DNA of 16,064 nucleotides from Clostridia bacterium (GCA_017412445.1 JAFPYA010000017.1:1-16064); one strand, 5' to 3'; shown: positions 1-8,789, counted from the first letter of the stretch. Numbers and translations: made by a program. The notes: generated by a model from the sequence alone, not told the origin.

Positions 1-139
1 CCACGCGGCTTACAGATTCGGCATCACAGACCTGCATCGTGGCGACATAGAACCTGTCCTTCTCGGGCAATGCCGCCATGAGCTTTTCCGCCCATGTGGA
101 CTTGCCGCAGCCGCTGCCGCCGGTTATGAGATACTTCAT
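1..139 (-). CDS. cobU: Adenosylcobinamide kinase / guanylyltransferase CobU, N-terminal part (cut by window edge)
   Basis: Only the first 46 codons are present; the gene continues past the left edge. The translated start has a P-loop, GGSGCGKST, at residues 7-15, followed by a YVATMQ strand near residues 31-36. Both match the N-terminus of CobU/CobP, where the loop is GGxxSGKS and the next strand is YIATA. The enzyme phosphorylates adenosylcobinamide and then transfers GMP to give adenosylcobinamide-GDP, the substrate of CobS. The ATG at 137-139 lies 12 bases after the cobT stop, with a GAGAGG-like ribosome binding site between them. It is the last operon gene visible here. The family call is firm from the P-loop and context, but the GTP-binding and His active-site regions lie outside the window. 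Confidence 0.88.
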   Translation of the reverse strand, partial: MKYLITGGSGCGKSTWAEKLMAALPEKDRFYVATMQVCDAESVSRV

Positions 140-151
140 ATCCTTACCCTC

Positions 152-1195
152 TCAAAGCGGTTTGTAGGCTTCCATGCCGAGGCTTGCAAAATCGTGCGCG
201 CTGTCGTAGAGCGCCTTGGCCATGTCCAGAAGCGGAAACAGCATCACAGCGCCCGTGCCTTCGCCAAGCGCCATTTTGCCCTGTATAACGGGTTTAAGTC
301 CAAGCTCGTCCATCACGGGCTTCATGGCCTTTGAGGCGCTCATGTGTGAGGCGAGCATATAGCTGACGGCATCCGGGCAAATACGTGCGGCTGCGAGCGC
401 GGCAACCGATGAAATCACGCCGTCTATTACTATATTTACGCCGCACTCCGCCGCGCCCAGAAACGCGCCCGCCATGCCTGCGATCTCAAAGCCGCCGAGC
501 GCCGCCAGTGCGCCTATCGGGTCTGCAGGGTCCGGCTTATGCAGTTTAAGCGCCCTGCAAATGACCTCCTCCTTGCACCTGAGCCCCTCGTCGCTGAGTC
601 CCGAACCCCGGCACACGGCTTCATGAACCTCAAGCCCCGTAAGCGCGCACGTCAATGCGGCGGACGCCGTGGTATTGCCTATGCCCATTTCGCCCGTAGC
701 AAAGAGCCTGTAACCCTTGCTTGCAAATGATTTTATGAGTCTTGCGCCCTTAAGCAACGCGTCCTCGGCGGTCTTTCTGCTCATTGCGGGCATGAGGCTC
801 AGATCGTTCGTGCCGCTCCCGCAGCTGAGGTCTATTATGCGCGGGTCGTTCACGGGAGTCTTCATGCCCATGTCGACGGCGTACACGTCTGTGCCGCAGC
901 AGGACGCGAGCACGTTTATGTTGGATTCGCCCCGCGCGACAGAGGCGGCCACGAGCGCGGTGACGCTGCTGTCCGACTGGCTCACGCCCTGATTAACCAC
1001 GCCGTGGTCGCCGCAGAACACAAGCGCGCAGCGCGGCCTCAGCTCCACCTCCGCCGTGCCCTGTACGGCGGCGATGCGGCATATCATGTCTTCAAAGCGT
1101 CCCATGGAGGAAAGTGGTTTTGCCACGTTGTCCCACCTTGCGCGCGCCGCCTTTTCGGCTTCGGGAGATAAGGGCTTTACGTCAATGTTTATCAT
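152..1195 (-). CDS. cobT: Nicotinate-nucleotide--dimethylbenzimidazole phosphoribosyltransferase CobT
   Basis: A 347-residue protein, about the usual length for CobT (Salmonella CobT is about 356). It transfers phosphoribose from nicotinate mononucleotide to 5,6-dimethylbenzimidazole or a related base, making alpha-ribazole 5'-phosphate for the nucleotide loop. Visible family motifs are KPLSSMGRFE (26-35), CGDHGV (61-66), GEMGIGNTT (168-176) and GEGTGA near the C-terminus. Glu312 in the last motif fits the catalytic Glu317 of Salmonella CobT. The start ATG overlaps the cbiB stop as ATGA (1192-1195), so translation is probably coupled; no strong separate ribosome binding site is seen. This is the lower-ligand branch of the pathway. 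Which base the organism activates cannot be told from the sequence. Confidence 0.96.
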   Translation of the reverse strand: MINIDVKPLSPEAEKAARARWDNVAKPLSSMGRFEDMICRIAAVQGTAEVELRPRCALVFCGDHGVVNQGVSQSDSSVTALVAASVARGESNINVLASCCGTDVYAVDMGMKTPVNDPRIIDLSCGSGTNDLSLMPAMSRKTAEDALLKGARLIKSFASKGYRLFATGEMGIGNTTASAALTCALTGLEVHEAVCRGSGLSDEGLRCKEEVICRALKLHKPDPADPIGALAALGGFEIAGMAGAFLGAAECGVNIVIDGVISSVAALAAARICPDAVSYMLASHMSASKAMKPVMDELGLKPVIQGKMALGEGTGAVMLFPLLDMAKALYDSAHDFASLGMEAYKPL

Positions 1196-2148
1196 ATCAT
1201 TACCGCAATCAGAATAGTATTAAAAACCAGCGCGATGCAGCTTGAAACGTACATGAGCCCGCAGGCGCGGTTTATGTCGCCGGGCTCAGCGGGTCTGTCG
1301 TCATCGCCTATCGTGGGCTTGCTGACAGCCTTGCCGAAGTATTCATGCGTGCCGCCCAGCATTATGTGCATGCTGCCCGCCGCGGCGGCCTCGCTCCAGG
1401 CGCAGTTGGGGCTTAGATGCTTGTCGTGGTCGCGCCGCACTATACGCCATGCGTTTTTGCCGTCAAGGCGCATGATGAATGCAGAGAGCACCATGAGGCA
1501 GGCCGTAAGCCGCGCGGGAACGAAGTTGAGCGCGTCGTCGAGCTTTGCGCTCGACCAGCCTATGTCCCTGTATTTTTCGTCAAGGTAGCCCACCATCGAG
1601 TCGAGCGTTGAGGCCGCCTTGAACGCCCACAAAAGCACCGGGCCGCCCAGAAGCGCGTAGAACATGGGTGAAATCACGCCGTCTGTAGTGTTTTCGGCGG
1701 TTGTCTCTATTGTCGCCTTTATGATTTCCTCGCGCGTCAGGCTCTGGGTGTCCCTTCCCACGATGCGCGCCACCTGCTTGCGCCCCGCCTCGACCCCGTC
1801 ATTCAGCGCCCTTTTTACGCCCAGCGCCTCTTTTGCCATAGAACACGCCGCAAGTCCCAGCCAGTCCAAAAGCGCCATGCCCGTGAGCAAGGGAATCCTG
1901 CCCGCGAGCGACAAAAGCATGAGCAGAATAAAAGCGCAAAGCGCGCTCAGAAGCACCGTAGACAAGGTGAGTATAACCGCACTGCGCCGCAGGTTTTTGC
2001 ACGTCCTGCGCAGGCGTTTTTCCATAAAAGAGATAAACTTGCCTATCGCCTGCACGGGATGATACAGCCAATTTGGATCGCCGAGCAGGGCGTCCAGCAC
2101 AAAGCCCAGCAAAAGCGCTGCTGAGTTCAGAAAGAAAAAGTCCCTCAT
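1192..2148 (-). CDS. cbiB: Adenosylcobinamide-phosphate synthase CbiB (membrane protein)
   Basis: A 318-residue integral membrane protein, normal for the CbiB/CobD(Pseudomonas) family. It joins adenosylcobyric acid to (R)-1-aminopropan-2-ol O-phosphate, the product of CobD, to give adenosylcobinamide phosphate. Family signatures are LGDPNWLYHPVQAIG (22-36) and the cytosolic motif ETTAENTTDGVISPMFY (148-164). Hydrophobic segments are visible at about 8-24, 58-82, 86-104, 160-180, 212-226 and the C-terminal 20 residues. The start ATG overlaps the stop of the upstream cobyric acid synthase gene as ATGA (2145-2148), and the stop overlaps cobT the same way. Its place directly after cbiP matches the reaction order. 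Confidence 0.96.
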   Translation of the reverse strand: MRDFFFLNSAALLLGFVLDALLGDPNWLYHPVQAIGKFISFMEKRLRRTCKNLRRSAVILTLSTVLLSALCAFILLMLLSLAGRIPLLTGMALLDWLGLAACSMAKEALGVKRALNDGVEAGRKQVARIVGRDTQSLTREEIIKATIETTAENTTDGVISPMFYALLGGPVLLWAFKAASTLDSMVGYLDEKYRDIGWSSAKLDDALNFVPARLTACLMVLSAFIMRLDGKNAWRIVRRDHDKHLSPNCAWSEAAAAGSMHIMLGGTHEYFGKAVSKPTIGDDDRPAEPGDINRACGLMYVSSCIALVFNTILIAVMI

Positions 2149-3644
2149 TTGTCCCTGATGATCTGATAAATTTTTTCCATGTCGAGGCTTGCGCGCACTG
2201 TCTGCGCTATGCGGTCAAACTCCCTTTCGCGGAATTCGTCCATCGTGAGCGGCTTTTGGAGAGCGGAGCTTTCGCCCTTTTGCGCCCTTACGCGCGAGGC
2301 CAGACAGGCAAAGAACGCGCCGTCGTCAAACAGCCCGTGCAGGTAGCAGCCCATAACGTTCCCATCGCGGTTCATCACGCCGTCGACCTTGCCGTCTATT
2401 CTGAGCCACGGCACCGCGTCCGCGCCGAATGTGTTGCGCCCGGCGTGAATTTCGTAGCCGTCGAGCAGCGTACCGTTCAGCGGTTTAAGCCAGCCCTGAT
2501 TTGCCAAGACCTCGCCCCGGGACTGGCGCGTGAGCTTTTGAGCCTCAAACATCACGTTCATGTCAAGCAGACCAAGCCCCGCGGCCTCGGGCACCTCGCT
2601 CTCGGTGTGCAGGTCGTCTATCAGCGCGTTGCCCAGCATCTGATAGCCGCCGCAGACCCCTATCACGAGGCCGCCCTTGCGCGCGTGGTGGATTATGGCG
2701 GCGTCCATGCCTGAGTTTCTTAGCTCTATAAGGTCTTCAATCGTGTTTTTGGTGCCGGGCAGTATTATTATATCAGCTTTGTCAAGCTCGCCTGCCCTGT
2801 CGGCGTAGCGCACGCTTACGCCCGGCTGCAGTGAAAGCGCCTGAAAATCGGTGAAATTCGATATGTGCTTTAAGCGCACAACCGCTACGTCGATGTCTCC
2901 CTTGACGGCGGCGCGGTTGAAGCGCTCGGTAACGCTGTCCTCGTCCTCGAGCTCAACATCCATCCACGGCACCACGCCCACTACGGGCACGTGTATCATG
3001 TCCTCGAGCATCTTGAGTCCCGGCTCAAGTATTTTCACGTCCCCGCGAAACTTGTTTATTATGACGCCCTTCACGCGCTCTCGCTCCTCATCGGTCAAAA
3101 GCATCACGGTGCCCAGAAGCGAAGCAAACACGCCGCCCAGATTAATGTCACCCACAAGTATGACCGGCGCGTCAGCTGCCTTCGCCATGGACATATTCAC
3201 TATGTCGCCCTCGCGCAGGTTGATTTCGGCAGGACTGCCCGCGCCCTCGATGACGACGAGGTCGTATTTGCTTTCAAGCTCGTCGTAGGTGGCCTTTATG
3301 CGCTGCCTGAGCTCGGGCTTGTATTTGTGGTATTCCATGGCGGTCATGCTGCCTACGGCGCGCCCGTCCACTATCACCTGAGACCTGCGGTCGCCAGTGG
3401 GCTTAAGCAGAACGGGGTTCATGCTCACGTCCGGCTCAACGCCCGCCGCCTGCGCCTGAGTGACCTGTGCTCTGCCCATCTCACGGCCGTCCCTCGTCAC
3501 AAATGAGTTGAGCGCCATGTTCTGGGCCTTAAACGGCGCGACCCTCAGCCCGTCCTGCCTGAATATGCGCAAAAGGGCCGCGCACAGCACGCTCTTGCCC
3601 ACGGACGAGGCCGTGCCCTGTATCATCAGTGATTTACCCCGCAT
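2145..3644 (-). CDS. cbiP: Adenosylcobyric acid synthase (glutamine-hydrolysing) CbiP/CobQ
   Basis: A 499-residue protein, full length for CbiP/CobQ. It amidates the b, d, e and g carboxylates of adenosylcobyrinate a,c-diamide using glutamine and ATP. The N-terminal synthetase domain has the P-loop GTASSVGKS (10-18) and the family stretch PFKAQNMALNS (37-47). The C-terminal class I-type glutaminase domain has the nucleophile Cys331 in VCGGYQMLG and His436 in CYLHGLFD. CbiP and CbiA are paralogues; the FKAQNMALNS motif and the length place this one as CbiP. The ATG at 3644 overlaps cbiJ by 11 bases and has a strong GGGGAGGA ribosome binding site inside the end of cbiJ. Confidence 0.97.
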   Translation of the reverse strand: MRGKSLMIQGTASSVGKSVLCAALLRIFRQDGLRVAPFKAQNMALNSFVTRDGREMGRAQVTQAQAAGVEPDVSMNPVLLKPTGDRRSQVIVDGRAVGSMTAMEYHKYKPELRQRIKATYDELESKYDLVVIEGAGSPAEINLREGDIVNMSMAKAADAPVILVGDINLGGVFASLLGTVMLLTDEERERVKGVIINKFRGDVKILEPGLKMLEDMIHVPVVGVVPWMDVELEDEDSVTERFNRAAVKGDIDVAVVRLKHISNFTDFQALSLQPGVSVRYADRAGELDKADIIILPGTKNTIEDLIELRNSGMDAAIIHHARKGGLVIGVCGGYQMLGNALIDDLHTESEVPEAAGLGLLDMNVMFEAQKLTRQSRGEVLANQGWLKPLNGTLLDGYEIHAGRNTFGADAVPWLRIDGKVDGVMNRDGNVMGCYLHGLFDDGAFFACLASRVRAQKGESSALQKPLTMDEFREREFDRIAQTVRASLDMEKIYQIIRDK

Positions 3645-4347
3645 ATACGTCCTCCCCGGGTCTGTCTATCATTATCACCTGTATTTCTCGCGCCAGAGCG
3701 GGCGCAACCTTCTCGCTTACGCCGCCCGCGTCGCCCGAATCCTTCGTGACCATCACGCTTATGTCCTTCATGGCGTATATGGCATCGTTCAGCTCTGCCG
3801 AAAACGGCCCCTGCATTGCGATTATGTGCGAAGGCTCAAGCCCCGCCTCCTCGCAGAGGCTCAGCGCCCTGTGCGTTGGCAGCACCCGCGCCCAGAGGCG
3901 TTTTGGATCGACTGCGTCACAGTAGATTTTTAGCGTATTGCTGCCCGTAGTCAAAAGCACGTTGCCCTCTGTTGAGCACAGCGCCTTCGCCGCGCTTTCG
4001 CTGTCCTTTACATGCATTATGTCGTTAAGCCACGGATGCGCGCCCTTTGGCCGCTCGATTCGCGCGTACGGTATCTTAAGCGCCCGGCAGCAGGCCTGTA
4101 TGTTTCTTGTCGCGTTTACCGCGAAGGGATGCGTGGCGTCGATGACTTTTTCGGGCATAAACGATTTAAGATACTCCCGCATTGCGCTTTCGTCAAGAGC
4201 GCCCACGCGGCAGGGAATGTCACCCGGCAGAAGCGTCCTTGCGTAACGGCTCGTGACCGAGACCGTGACGCTCTCTCCAAGGCCATGCAGCCTCTCCGCC
4301 TCCTGCCTGCCCTCCACAGTGCCGCCAAAAATCAGTATGCCGGGCAT
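3634..4347 (-). CDS. cbiJ: Cobalt-precorrin-6A reductase CbiJ/CobK
   Basis: A 237-residue protein of the CbiJ/CobK family (usual length about 250). It reduces the macrocycle of cobalt-precorrin-6A with a pyridine nucleotide to give cobalt-precorrin-6B. Visible family motifs are the N-terminal FGGTVEGR (7-14), DATHPFAVNATRN (70-82) and the C-terminal KDSGDAGGVSEK (202-213), where the KxSG...EK pattern is typical. The protein starts inside the end of cobD (16-base overlap) with a GAGGAG ribosome binding site 7 bases before the ATG. Its substrate is made by CbiD and its product is used by the CbiET fusion, both encoded upstream in the same operon. Confidence 0.95.
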   Translation of the reverse strand: MPGILIFGGTVEGRQEAERLHGLGESVTVSVTSRYARTLLPGDIPCRVGALDESAMREYLKSFMPEKVIDATHPFAVNATRNIQACCRALKIPYARIERPKGAHPWLNDIMHVKDSESAAKALCSTEGNVLLTTGSNTLKIYCDAVDPKRLWARVLPTHRALSLCEEAGLEPSHIIAMQGPFSAELNDAIYAMKDISVMVTKDSGDAGGVSEKVAPALAREIQVIMIDRPGEDVYAG

Positions 4348-5309
4348 CTTATTATCTCCTCTGTCAGAATTTGGTTTTCACTGTCGCTGCGCACGTTGAG
4401 CCTCAGATAATTTGAGCCAAGGCCGAACGACGCGCAGCCGCGCACGAGTATGTGCCTGCTTTCAAGGTGCTTTACGACCTGCGTCATGTCCCTGCCGAAA
4501 TCGCAGAGTATGAAGTTGGCGCGGGACGGAAACGTGCACGCCCCGATGGATTTGAGCGCTTTGTCAAATCTCTCCCTTCGCGCCGCGTTTTCGCGCCTGA
4601 AACGCGCTATGTCGTCCTTGTGGCCGGGGAGCTCCTTTGCTATCGCCGCCGCAAAGCAGTTGAGCTGCCAGGGCGGCATCAGCTTTTCAAGTCTGCGTAT
4701 GGTTTTCGCGTCCGCCAGTATGTAGCCCAGCCTCACGCCCGGTATGGCAAGGATTTTTGTGAGGCTGCCGGTCACGCGCAGGCTTTCGCTTACGTCGCCG
4801 CGCAGGCTCTCCTCAGGGCAGAAGTCGATAAAAGCCTCATCCACAGTGAGCGCCGCTCCGTTAATGTTGCGGCTTAGTTCAAGCGCCTCTTTTCGTGTCA
4901 TAAGAGCGCCTGTGGGGTTGTTCGGGTTTGAAAAAATGAGCGTGTCGCCGGGCTTGCAGCTTTCTGTATCGAGCGCGATTTTTCTGCCCAGCGCTACGGT
5001 TCTTTCTTTGTATTCACCAAAATCCGGCGTTTTAATATGCACCGTGCCCTCATCGAGCATGAGCGCCAGCTCTATCGCCGCTATGCCGCCTGCGGTCGGC
5101 AAAAGCTGGGAGGCCTCCACGCCGAGATAGTCGGCCAGCCCCTGACGGGCGGCCTTCATGGCTATGTCGGGATAGTAGGCCGCGTCGTTTACCGCGCGGA
5201 GCATCGTCTCCCTCGCCCACGCGGGCATGCCCTCCGGGTTAAGGTTGGCGGAAAAGTCCAGATACTCCGAGGGCGCGCCGCCTCGCCACACGTTTCCTCC
5301 GTGCATCAT
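4332..5309 (-). CDS. cobD: L-threonine-O-3-phosphate decarboxylase CobD (PLP-dependent)
   Basis: A 325-residue fold-type I PLP enzyme that makes (R)-1-aminopropan-2-ol O-phosphate, the side-chain linker that CbiB attaches. Motifs in order are MHGGN at the N-terminus, DFSANLNPEG (18-27), SNPNNPTG (127-134), VDEAFIDF (156-163) and SLTKILAIPGVRLGY (182-196), with Lys185 as the expected Schiff-base lysine. The start at 5309 is chosen because it forms an ATGA overlap with the cbiA stop, has AGAGG 8 bases upstream, and aligns MHGGN with the N-terminus of known CobD. Starts at 5333 and 5402 are possible but lack a ribosome binding site. The fold is shared with histidinol-phosphate aminotransferase (HisC); the N-terminal HGGN motif and the operon favour CobD. 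Confidence 0.92.
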   Translation of the reverse strand: MMHGGNVWRGGAPSEYLDFSANLNPEGMPAWARETMLRAVNDAAYYPDIAMKAARQGLADYLGVEASQLLPTAGGIAAIELALMLDEGTVHIKTPDFGEYKERTVALGRKIALDTESCKPGDTLIFSNPNNPTGALMTRKEALELSRNINGAALTVDEAFIDFCPEESLRGDVSESLRVTGSLTKILAIPGVRLGYILADAKTIRRLEKLMPPWQLNCFAAAIAKELPGHKDDIARFRRENAARRERFDKALKSIGACTFPSRANFILCDFGRDMTQVVKHLESRHILVRGCASFGLGSNYLRLNVRSDSENQILTEEIIRCPAY

Positions 5310-6604
5310 TTGAAAAACCTCTGTATGAGCCATGGCTTGTCGGCAAAGTAAACGTGGGCGAAGGCGGCAAGCGCAGCGCCCTTCTCGTAGCCGCACGCCC
5401 ATTTGTTTTGGGGACGCGAGGCCTTTATGACCTCGTAGGCAAATGACGCGCCCGCAAGGGGCTCGCTCAAGGCATGATGAAACTCGTGCGCCGGGAATGA
5501 AAGGCCGCTTTTGTCCTTAACCGTGACGTAGCCAAAGCGCTGCAGCCTGTCGGTCATGCGGCTTTTGAGGGGCAGAAAGCCGACCATCGGCGCCCCGTCG
5601 ATTTCGCTGCCCAGATACATAAGCCCGCCGCACTCGGCGTAGCAGCTCAGGCCGCCCTCGAGCGCGCGCTTTATACTGTTTCTCATTGAAGCGTTGGCGC
5701 TGAGCCGCTCCTTGAACACCTCAGGATAGCCTCCGCCTATGTACAGACCGCTTAGCCCCTCCGGCAGCGCGCTGTCGCGCATGGGCGAAAAATAAACAAG
5801 CTCCATGCCGCAGTTTTTCAGGGTCTCGAGGTTCGCGCGGTAGTAAAAATTGAAGCCTTCGTCCATCGCTACGCCCAGTCTGTAGCCGCGGCGATCCGGC
5901 AGCTCTTGCGAAGGAACCGCTTTTATTTCGGGCGCGGTCGCGGCAAGCCCGATTATGGCGTCTGTATTCAGCGTTTCAATCGCCTTTGCCGCGGCCTCGT
6001 TTATCCGTTTCATAAGGTTTGGCGTCTCCATAGCCGGCACCAGTCCAAGCTGACGGCTCGGAAGCTCCAGATTCGTCTGCTTTGTCAGATAGCCGAAGCA
6101 CTTAAGGCCAGTGTGGCGCTCTACCGCGCGTTGTATGAGGCCAAAGTGCCCTTCGCTTGAGACGCGGTTGACCAGCACGCCCTTTATAAGGCTGTCATGG
6201 GCAAGCATCTTAAAGCCCTTGACTGTGGCCGCGACGCTCGCCGCTCCGCCCGAGGCGTCCACGGTCAGAAGCACCGGAGTATCTGTGAGGCGGGCAATTT
6301 CATATGTGGAGCAGTCGAAGCTTTCGGCGTTCAGACCGTCATAATAGCCCATCACGCCCTCGATCACGCTTATATCGCTGTTGTTTTTCAGAAGGGACGG
6401 GATGTGCTCGCGTTTCATTATCCAGCTGTCGAGGTTGTAGCTCAGGTTGCCCGTCACCACCATGTGAAAGCCGGGGTCTACGTAGTCCGGGCCGACCTTG
6501 TAAGGCATAACGTCAAGCCCTCTGAGCCTGAGCGCGGCCATGAGCAGTATGCTCATGGTGGTCTTGCCGCAGCCGCTTGAGGTGCCCGCGATAAGTATTC
6601 TCAA
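5306..6604 (-). CDS. cbiA: Cobyrinate a,c-diamide synthase CbiA (TTG start)
   Basis: A 432-residue glutamine-dependent amidase acting on the a and c carboxylates of cobyrinate. The N-terminal ATP domain has the P-loop GTSSGCGKTT (7-16) and the family motif YKVGPDYVDPGFH (35-47). The C-terminal glutaminase domain has GGGYPE (290-295), the nucleophile Cys325 in AECGGLMYL, and HEFHH (373-377). The start codon is TTG (6602-6604), overlapping the cbiC stop as TTGA and preceded by a GAGGGGG ribosome binding site. The first downstream ATG (residue 17) would remove the P-loop, so the TTG start is well supported. The length is slightly below the usual 450-460. Confidence 0.96.
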   Translation of the reverse strand: MRILIAGTSSGCGKTTMSILLMAALRLRGLDVMPYKVGPDYVDPGFHMVVTGNLSYNLDSWIMKREHIPSLLKNNSDISVIEGVMGYYDGLNAESFDCSTYEIARLTDTPVLLTVDASGGAASVAATVKGFKMLAHDSLIKGVLVNRVSSEGHFGLIQRAVERHTGLKCFGYLTKQTNLELPSRQLGLVPAMETPNLMKRINEAAAKAIETLNTDAIIGLAATAPEIKAVPSQELPDRRGYRLGVAMDEGFNFYYRANLETLKNCGMELVYFSPMRDSALPEGLSGLYIGGGYPEVFKERLSANASMRNSIKRALEGGLSCYAECGGLMYLGSEIDGAPMVGFLPLKSRMTDRLQRFGYVTVKDKSGLSFPAHEFHHALSEPLAGASFAYEVIKASRPQNKWACGYEKGAALAAFAHVYFADKPWLIQRFFK

Positions 6605-7212
6605 GGGCGCACCCCCTCAATGCCGTACATAAGCGCGTTGACTATGGCCGCCGCCACATTGCTGCCGCCCCTGCGTCCCATAGCCACTATGCAGTTCAGG
6701 CCGCTTTGCCACAGGCGTTCCTTGGCTTCGATCACGTTCACGAAGCCTACCGGCACGCCTATCACGCATACGTCCTTCACATCGGACGCGTTCTCAAGCA
6801 ACGGAAACAGAAACGTGGGCGCGTTGCCGCAGACGATCAGCTTATGCCCCGGCATCTGTAAAGCGCGCTCCATGCACACGGTGGCGCGGGTCACGCCGCG
6901 CTCCTTTGCTTCCCTTGCCACGTCCTCATCCGCCATAAGACACAGCGCGTTTGCGCCCAGCTTTTTGACGGCGCTTTTGCTTATGCCCGCCAGCGCCATG
7001 TTCGTATCCGTAATTATGGTCGCGCCATTTTTGAGCATCTCGCGCATAATGCTAACGACATTCGGAGTAAAGCGCAGATTTTCGGCAAACGAAAAGTCGG
7101 CGGTCGCGTGAATTACGCGCTTGACTATTGGCTTTATGTCGGGGGCGAGCTCTGCTTTAAGCTCGCTTTCTATTATCTCCATGCTGCGGTTTTCTATTTC
7201 ACGGGGATCCAT
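6601..7212 (-). CDS. cbiC: Cobalt-precorrin-8 methylmutase CbiC/CobH
   Basis: A 203-residue protein, the normal length for CbiC. It moves the C11 methyl group to C12, converting cobalt-precorrin-8 to cobyrinate. The family hallmark is the conserved His35 in VKRVIHATAD (30-39), thought to provide the proton for the 1,5-sigmatropic shift. Other conserved stretches are TDTNMALAGI (68-77) and the C-terminal GRRGGSNVAAA. It starts 1 base after the cobO stop, with GGAGTGG in the end of cobO as ribosome binding site. Its product is the substrate of CbiA, encoded immediately downstream. Confidence 0.96.
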   Translation of the reverse strand: MDPREIENRSMEIIESELKAELAPDIKPIVKRVIHATADFSFAENLRFTPNVVSIMREMLKNGATIITDTNMALAGISKSAVKKLGANALCLMADEDVAREAKERGVTRATVCMERALQMPGHKLIVCGNAPTFLFPLLENASDVKDVCVIGVPVGFVNVIEAKERLWQSGLNCIVAMGRRGGSNVAAAIVNALMYGIEGVRP

Positions 7213-7213
7213 A

Positions 7214-7738
7214 TTACCACTCCACTCCTTTGCGCGCGGGCTGCTTGCGCGTGTTGTACGGGTGCTTTTGCGCCTCGATCCGGCTCACGTAGTCCGACTT
7301 TTCGATAAGCCAGTCCGGCGCGCCGCGACCGGTCGCCGCGGTTTCGCCGTATTTCATGGCGCAGTCTATGAGCCTGAGCGCGGTCTCCTCGCCGAGCATG
7401 CCGAGGTTCAGCGCCACGTTGAGTTCGTCGAGTATCACGGTTTGCGGTTTTATTTCTTCTATCAGCGAAATGAGCGAGTCTGCAAAACAGCGCTGCTCGT
7501 CTGCCGCCGCCTGCCTGTCGCCGTCGCTTAAGCGCGATACAAATCCCTTTATGGGAGGCGCGGTTTTTACGGTGGCGTTCGGCAGCTGTTCAAGCGCCTT
7601 CAGTTCGCCCGATATGCCGTTTTTCATAAATTGGGCTATCAGCACCCTGTTGCCGTGCCCCAGACTTCTGAGCGCCAGCCCCATGGCCGCCGTGGTCTTG
7701 CCCTTTCCCTCACCTGTATAAACATGCAGATTATTCAT
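7214..7738 (-). CDS. cobO: Cob(I)yrinic acid a,c-diamide adenosyltransferase (CobO/CobA/BtuR type)
   Basis: A 174-residue P-loop protein that attaches the 5'-deoxyadenosyl group from ATP to the reduced cobalt of corrinoids. The ATP-binding loop is GEGKGKTT (9-16), the characteristic motif of this family. VILDELN (101-107) is the Walker B-like segment, and TGRGAP (136-141) and KHPY (158-161) are typical of the C-terminal half. This is distinct from the PduO and EutT adenosyltransferase types. The start overlaps the end of cbiD by 8 bases, with GGGAGAC just upstream. Besides the de novo pathway it could adenosylate corrinoids brought in by the transporter encoded at the head of the operon. Confidence 0.96.
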   Translation of the reverse strand: MNNLHVYTGEGKGKTTAAMGLALRSLGHGNRVLIAQFMKNGISGELKALEQLPNATVKTAPPIKGFVSRLSDGDRQAAADEQRCFADSLISLIEEIKPQTVILDELNVALNLGMLGEETALRLIDCAMKYGETAATGRGAPDWLIEKSDYVSRIEAQKHPYNTRKQPARKGVEW

Positions 7739-8789
7739 TCCTGTCTCCCTCGCCGCTTCTGCCTATCACATTGCCCGCGCCGTCAAGCATAAGCGCGTCC
7801 ACAAGCAGCTTGTCGCCTGTGCGTTGACGAGCGTACATGACCGCTCTGTCGCATACCATGTTCCATACCGCGCCGTAGCCGTACGCATCGATTACAGGTA
7901 TCATGCCGTCCAAAGTGTTGCTTGCAAGCGTTTTGATCAGCAGCTCCTTCGGCGCGCCCATCAGGGCGAGCATCGCGCACAGGGGCTCGCGCCTGCCGTC
8001 GCCGTATTTGCTGTGGGTCTGCATCGAGCCGCCCGCGAGCTTTGCAAGCTTTCCCGGCTGCCCGGCGATGAGCGCTCTTTCAAAGCCGCACTCCACCGCC
8101 GCGTCCAGCGCCTCGCCCACAAAGTTGCTCATCTGCACGCAGTCTATTTCAGGCATAAGGCGCTTGAGCGCATTTTCGCCCTGCGCGCCGAACACGAGCG
8201 CGATTTGCTTTGCGCCCTCGGCTGCACGCATGCTCATTTCAAGCCTTATGGTGTCTGTGAGCGCGCTTTCGCTCATAGGGTGCACTACGCCCGTCGTGCC
8301 TAACACCGACAGGCCGCCCTCGACCCCGAGGCGGGGATTGAAGGTCTTGAGCGCCAGCTCCCTGCCGCCTGCAATGCCTACGGTGACCTCGGCGGCGCGC
8401 CTTGGGAAGACGCTGTGCACCGCCGAAGCTATCATCTGCCTTGGCACGGGATTTATCGCGGCTTCGCCCTGAGGAAGCTTGAGCCCCGGGCGCGTGACTG
8501 TGCCTACGCCCTCGCCCGCCTTGAACGTGACCTCGCCTTCGGCTGCGCCGAGCTTAACCTCCGCCCACACCTCACAGCCGTTTGTGATGTCCGGGTCGTC
8601 GCCGCTGTCCTTTGTCACAGCGCAGCGATATGGCTCGAGTGCCCTGATCAGGGGCGCATAAGCCTTGCCCTCCGGCACCACGATTTCAACTTTATCGGGA
8701 CATTCACCGTCCCTGAGCCACAGGCACGAGGCCAGCGCGCAGGCGGCAGCGCAGGCTCCTGTGGTGAAGCCGCTTCTGAGCTGTTTCAT
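7731..8789 (-). CDS. cbiD: Cobalt-precorrin-5B C1-methyltransferase CbiD
   Basis: A 352-residue protein, close to the usual 365-380 of CbiD. It uses S-adenosylmethionine to methylate C1 of cobalt-precorrin-5B, giving cobalt-precorrin-6A; CbiD marks the anaerobic pathway. The N-terminal signature RSGFTTGACAAA (5-16) and a GEAAINPVPRQMI stretch in the middle are family hallmarks. The start at 8789 is chosen because it begins exactly at the signature and overlaps the cbiG stop as ATGA (8786-8789). The frame is open further upstream to 9002, but that part lies inside cbiG, is Arg-rich and matches no CbiD sequence. Confidence 0.95.
   Translation of the reverse strand: MKQLRSGFTTGACAAACALASCLWLRDGECPDKVEIVVPEGKAYAPLIRALEPYRCAVTKDSGDDPDITNGCEVWAEVKLGAAEGEVTFKAGEGVGTVTRPGLKLPQGEAAINPVPRQMIASAVHSVFPRRAAEVTVGIAGGRELALKTFNPRLGVEGGLSVLGTTGVVHPMSESALTDTIRLEMSMRAAEGAKQIALVFGAQGENALKRLMPEIDCVQMSNFVGEALDAAVECGFERALIAGQPGKLAKLAGGSMQTHSKYGDGRREPLCAMLALMGAPKELLIKTLASNTLDGMIPVIDAYGYGAVWNMVCDRAVMYARQRTGDKLLVDALMLDGAGNVIGRSGEGDRNE

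Noticed and set aside
4332..5309. Histidinol-phosphate aminotransferase (HisC) instead of CobD
   Set aside because: The sequence shares the fold, but the HGGN N-terminus and position between cbiA and cbiJ favour CobD, and there are no his genes nearby.
5310..5402. Longer CobD starting at 5333 or 5402
   Set aside because: These starts lack a ribosome binding site and lie inside cbiA. The start at 5309 has AGAGG, an ATGA overlap and fits the family N-terminus.
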